DNA from: Scleroderma bovista
Taxonomy: Eukaryota > Basidiomycota > Agaricomycetes > Boletales > Sclerodermataceae
NCBI GenBank assembly: GCA_037178675.1
Contig: JAYMGJ010000226.1
Span: forward strand, 1-64,000
DNA length: 64,000 nucleotides
Direction: 5' to 3'
Below the pieces are notes generated by a model. It did not search any database. It saw only the letters and a list, made by a program, of their open reading frames with translations, and was not told the origin of the DNA. The position numbers and the translations under genes were made by a program. Shown here one piece after another: positions 60,882 to 64,000 of the stretch; position 1 is the first letter of the stretch, and every line of letters begins with the position of its first letter.

Positions 60882-61327
60882 ATGCTTCAATACTTCGAGG
60901 CCGGTTACATGTCTGACCTCGCCGCTAGACTAGAGCTACTAAGCACGGACCTCGAAGAATGCGATGCGTGCCACACCAAGATTCTGACGAGGCTCCAGGA
61001 TTCGCTGGAGATGGCTAGCCAAGACATACACCTTGCAGGGCTTGGGACACGACGGTACAACGCTCCATCTTGCCTAAGTACCATTGTTTTCTTATGTATG
61101 ACAGATTGAGGGAGGTCGAGTCTCTGTATCGGCGATGGTACAGAACAATTCGGAATCACTTTGCTGATGATCCTGCCTCTTGCGATCACTACATCATAGG
61201 CCTTCTCGAGGACACGGAATATGGGGTAGCACAGCTGAAAGTAGAGTGGCAGAGGATCGTTGCAGTCGTCGAGCAGATTTACCCTGATCCCGAGGACTGG
61301 GACAGTGAGACCGTCGTTGATGCGTAG
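60882..61327 (+). CDS. Small orphan protein
   Basis: Model: 60882-61054, 61105-61327 (131 aa). The intron (GTACAA...ATGACAG, 50 nt) joins EMASQDIHLAGLGTRR to LREVESLYRRWYRTIRNHF in phase. The product is mostly helical and acidic, with a pair of closely spaced cysteines (ECDACH, about residues 27-32) and no recognised domain. Alternative: a fragment of a larger gene, but both ends close with a good ATG and a TAG. Located in tandem before the Hsp110 gene, with about 150 bases between. Confidence 0.55.
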
Positions 61328-61481
61328 TAGTTAGTCTTGGAATGTAGTAGAACGATCAGGAATTTGACACTGCCGAAAACAGAAAAACCCTACAGCCGTC
61401 CTCGAGCACATAAAACGCGATTCTCTCCTTTCTCTCCCTCTTGCTACGATCACGAATATCTGATACGAATTTTATTCCAGC

Positions 61482-64000
61482 ATGTCCGTCGTTGGTGTCG
61501 ACTTTGGCACCCTCCACAGCAAGGTCTGTCGCTCCATACCGCTTAGATCATGGCCTCATCCCGGCCCTACAGATTGGTGTTGCGAGAAATCGGGGAATCG
61601 ATATCATCGTCAATGAGGTCTCTAACCGCTCCACTCCGTATGTCTTCATTCCGCACCATCATCTGATCTTTCGTTTTCTCATTCCACTACAGGTCTCTTG
61701 TTGCCTTCGGCCCCAAACAGCGTGCCATTGGGGAGGCTGCAAAAACACAGGAAACTTCCAATTTCAAAAATACCATCGGGAGCCTGAAACGTCTCATTGG
61801 CCGTTCAGCAAATGATCCAGAGTTGGAGATTGAGAAAAAATTCCTCAATGCTACCCTTGTAGATGTCAATGGCACAGTCGGGGCAGAGGTATATCTCTCT
61901 ATTTGATCGCGACTCCTTTGTCAAACATTGACCCCATCAATGCCAGGTAACATATCTTGGACAGAAGCAAAATTTTTCCGCTACACAGTTGGTGGCGATG
62001 TACTTTGGGAAATTGCGCGACATCACCGCCAATGAGCTCAAGGCTCCCGTCTCCGATTTCGTCGTCACCGTCCCAGGGTGGTATACCGACGTACAACGGA
62101 GAGCAATTCAAGATGCTGCTGCAATTGCCGGCGCGAACACTCTTCGTGTCATCAATGATAGTACTGCTGTTGCCCTCGGATACGGTATTACAAAGACCGA
62201 CCTTCCTGATGCCGACAATCCACGCCATGTCATGTTCGTCGACGTCGGTCATTCATCCATGTCTGTTTCCGTTGTCGCCTTTTCGAAAGGCCAGCTTGTC
62301 GTCAAGGGTACGGGGTATGACCGCCATCTCGGCGGTCGTAATATCGACTATGCGTTGCTCCAGCACTTCGCTGCAGAATTCAAGGAGAAATATAGGATTG
62401 ACGTTTTGTCAAGCCAAAAGGCCACCTTCCGCTTGGCTGTCGGATGTGAGCGTCTGAAGAAGATTCTCTCCGCGAACTCTGAGGCACCGTTGAACGTCGA
62501 GTCGATCATGAATGATATCGATGCTTCGTCGAAGCTTTCGCGCGACCATTACGAAGCACTCATCGCACCAGTTCTGGACCGAATCGCCGTACCTCTCCAG
62601 CAAGCGCTTGCCGAGTCTGGACTGACAATCAATCAAATAGACTTGGTCGAGCTCGTCGGTGGTACAACTCGAGTCCCTGCCGTCCGTGCTCGCATCCAGG
62701 CAGCTCTTAACGGTAAAGCCTTGTTGACGACTGTCAACCAAGATGAGGCTTGTGCACGGGGTGCAACATTCGCTTGTGCCTTCTTCTCCCCAACTTTCCG
62801 TGTGCGGGAGTTCTCCGTCAAAGACATTAATCATTACCCCATCAAGGTGTCCTGGGACCGGACGCCTGGCGACCCTGACGAAGACACCGAACTTGTTGTC
62901 TTCCCTCGGGGAAATTCTGTGCCGTCGACCAAAGTCCTTACGTTCTACCGCAAAGAGGGCTTCGAGCTCCGCGCAGAGTATGCGGAACCAGAGAATTTGC
63001 CAGGCGGTATCAACCCCTGGATTGCACGCTTCACTGCCAAGTCTGTTCCCCCCGACCCATCTGGTGATTTTACTTGCGTGAAGATCAAGACACGGCTGAA
63101 TCTGCATGGCATCATGGGCTTCGAAGCAGCTTATGTAGAAGCGATCGAGGAGCGCGAGGAGCCACCGTCAATGGAAGTTGATGGGGAAGCAGTTGAAAAT
63201 ACTGTACCGAAGAAGAAGCGTGCCATCAAGAAGATTGACGTGCCGTTCATTCTCGGCGCCACATCTTTCGACCCTAGCGTGATCGAGAAATTGAGGGAAC
63301 TGGAGGCGCAGATGCACGCTGCAGATAAGCTTGTACAGGACACTGAGGTAACTTTTCCTTCGTACTCACCGCTTTGTAAACGATAGAGCTGACGAACGTC
63401 GCATGACAGGACCGCAAAAATGCTCTCGAGGAATATGTGTATGACATGCGTAGCAAGCTAGAGGACCGCTATGCATCCTATGTGAAGCCTGAGGAGAAGG
63501 AGAAACTCTTGCATATGCTCCAAGATGCCGAGGACTGGCTGTACAGCGAAGAGGGAGAAGACGCCACAAAATCTGCATACGTCGCCAAGCTCGATGCCCT
63601 CAAAGCTATCGGTGACCTCATCGTAGCACGCTACCGCGAAGCTGAGGAGCATCCTAGGGTCATTTCCCAGCTGCGTCAGACGATCAACGAGTATCTCGCT
63701 CAAGCCACGTCGCAGGATGAGAAATACGCGCATATCGACGAGAAGGACAAACAGTCTGTTATTGAAAAATGCGTGACGACCCAGAAATGGCTTGACGACC
63801 AGATCGCTAGGCAGGCAGAGCGTCCTAAGAATGAGGACCCCATACTGAAGACAGCTGATATTCTGAAGAAGAGGGAGGAACTCATCTACTTCTCTATTCC
63901 CATCCTCACCAAGCCCAAGCCCAAGCCTGTCAAAGTGGAGCCGACACCCACTGGGACTCCCAACGGCGGCCAGACACCGCAGAGAGGTGCCCAGACCCCA
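61482..64000 (+). CDS. SSE1: Hsp110/Sse-type chaperone, runs off the right edge
   Basis: Hsp70-superfamily nucleotide-exchange factor for Hsp70 with holdase activity. Exons in the window: 61482-61523, 61573-61637, 61693-61888, 61947-63347, 63410-64000 (765 codons, no stop in the window). N-terminus MSVVGVDFGTLHSK, then VARNRGIDIIVNEVSNRSTP and SLVAFGPKQRAIGE, with typical Hsp110 phrase QETSNFKNTIGSLKRLIGR. The nucleotide-binding domain has VVTVPGWYTDVQRRA, INDSTAVALGYG, and DVGHSSMSVSVV. The long acidic insert (EPPSMEVDGEAVENTVPKKK) and the extended C-terminal helical region mark Hsp110 rather than Hsp70. A Lys/Pro-rich tail follows (KPKPKPVKVEP). The 3' end is missing. Confidence 0.94.

Noticed and set aside
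61482..64000. Ordinary Hsp70 instead of Hsp110
   Set aside because: The Hsp110-type N-terminal phrases, the acidic insert and the long C-terminal helical part exceed a normal Hsp70.

Overview
The window reads as a gene-dense nuclear segment of a filamentous basidiomycete, most likely an Agaricomycete. Seen directly: about 24 protein genes and 2 tRNAs on both strands, most split by short introns (about 45-75 nt) whose phases join into clean reading frames. Inferred from family knowledge: tyrosine-kinase-like kinases in tandem, a G-alpha with a long insert, a NoxA-type oxidase and a GPI-anchored pepsin fit an Agaricomycete. There is no operon logic, CRISPR or bacterial signal. All exon models below were built by hand from splice motifs plus family conservation, and the exon lengths of every complete model sum to a multiple of three.

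Layout. 0.9-5.3 kb: NADH pyrophosphatase, a CoA-binding-domain protein and a securin-like candidate. 5.4-11.7 kb: two paralogous kinases, each starting with a C2H2 finger, with a decayed third fragment between them. 12.5-21.3 kb: Mio/Sea4 (TORC1 control), a divergent G-alpha, and NOG1 (60S ribosome assembly). 22.5-25.7 kb: aminopeptidase P with a long disordered N-terminus. 27.6-35.4 kb: membrane and secretory-pathway proteins (single-pass protein, PC-esterase-like protein, His-rich type I protein), tRNA-Val and two orphan proteins. 35.7-42.4 kb: an SQS1-type R3H/G-patch splicing factor and a large Arg/Asp-rich protein. 42.5-47.7 kb: tRNA-Thr, a HIT-finger protein, a REX1-type exonuclease and a GPI-anchored aspartic protease. 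48.7-55.6 kb: CTR9 and CLF1 diverging from a 60-bp gap. 56.3-64 kb: NADPH oxidase, Mad3, a small orphan gene and Hsp110/Sse, which runs off the right edge.

Much of the content is core nuclear machinery: splicing (CLF1, SQS1), transcription elongation (CTR9), ribosome and RNA processing (NOG1, REX1, HIT finger), spindle checkpoint (Mad3 and perhaps securin) and signalling (Mio, G-alpha, NOX, kinases). The parts most worth a second look are the finger-kinase pair and its relic, the G-alpha with an altered switch II and a 9-nt exon, four GC-AG introns, and very tight promoter arrangements (CTR9/CLF1; tRNA-Thr/HIT).
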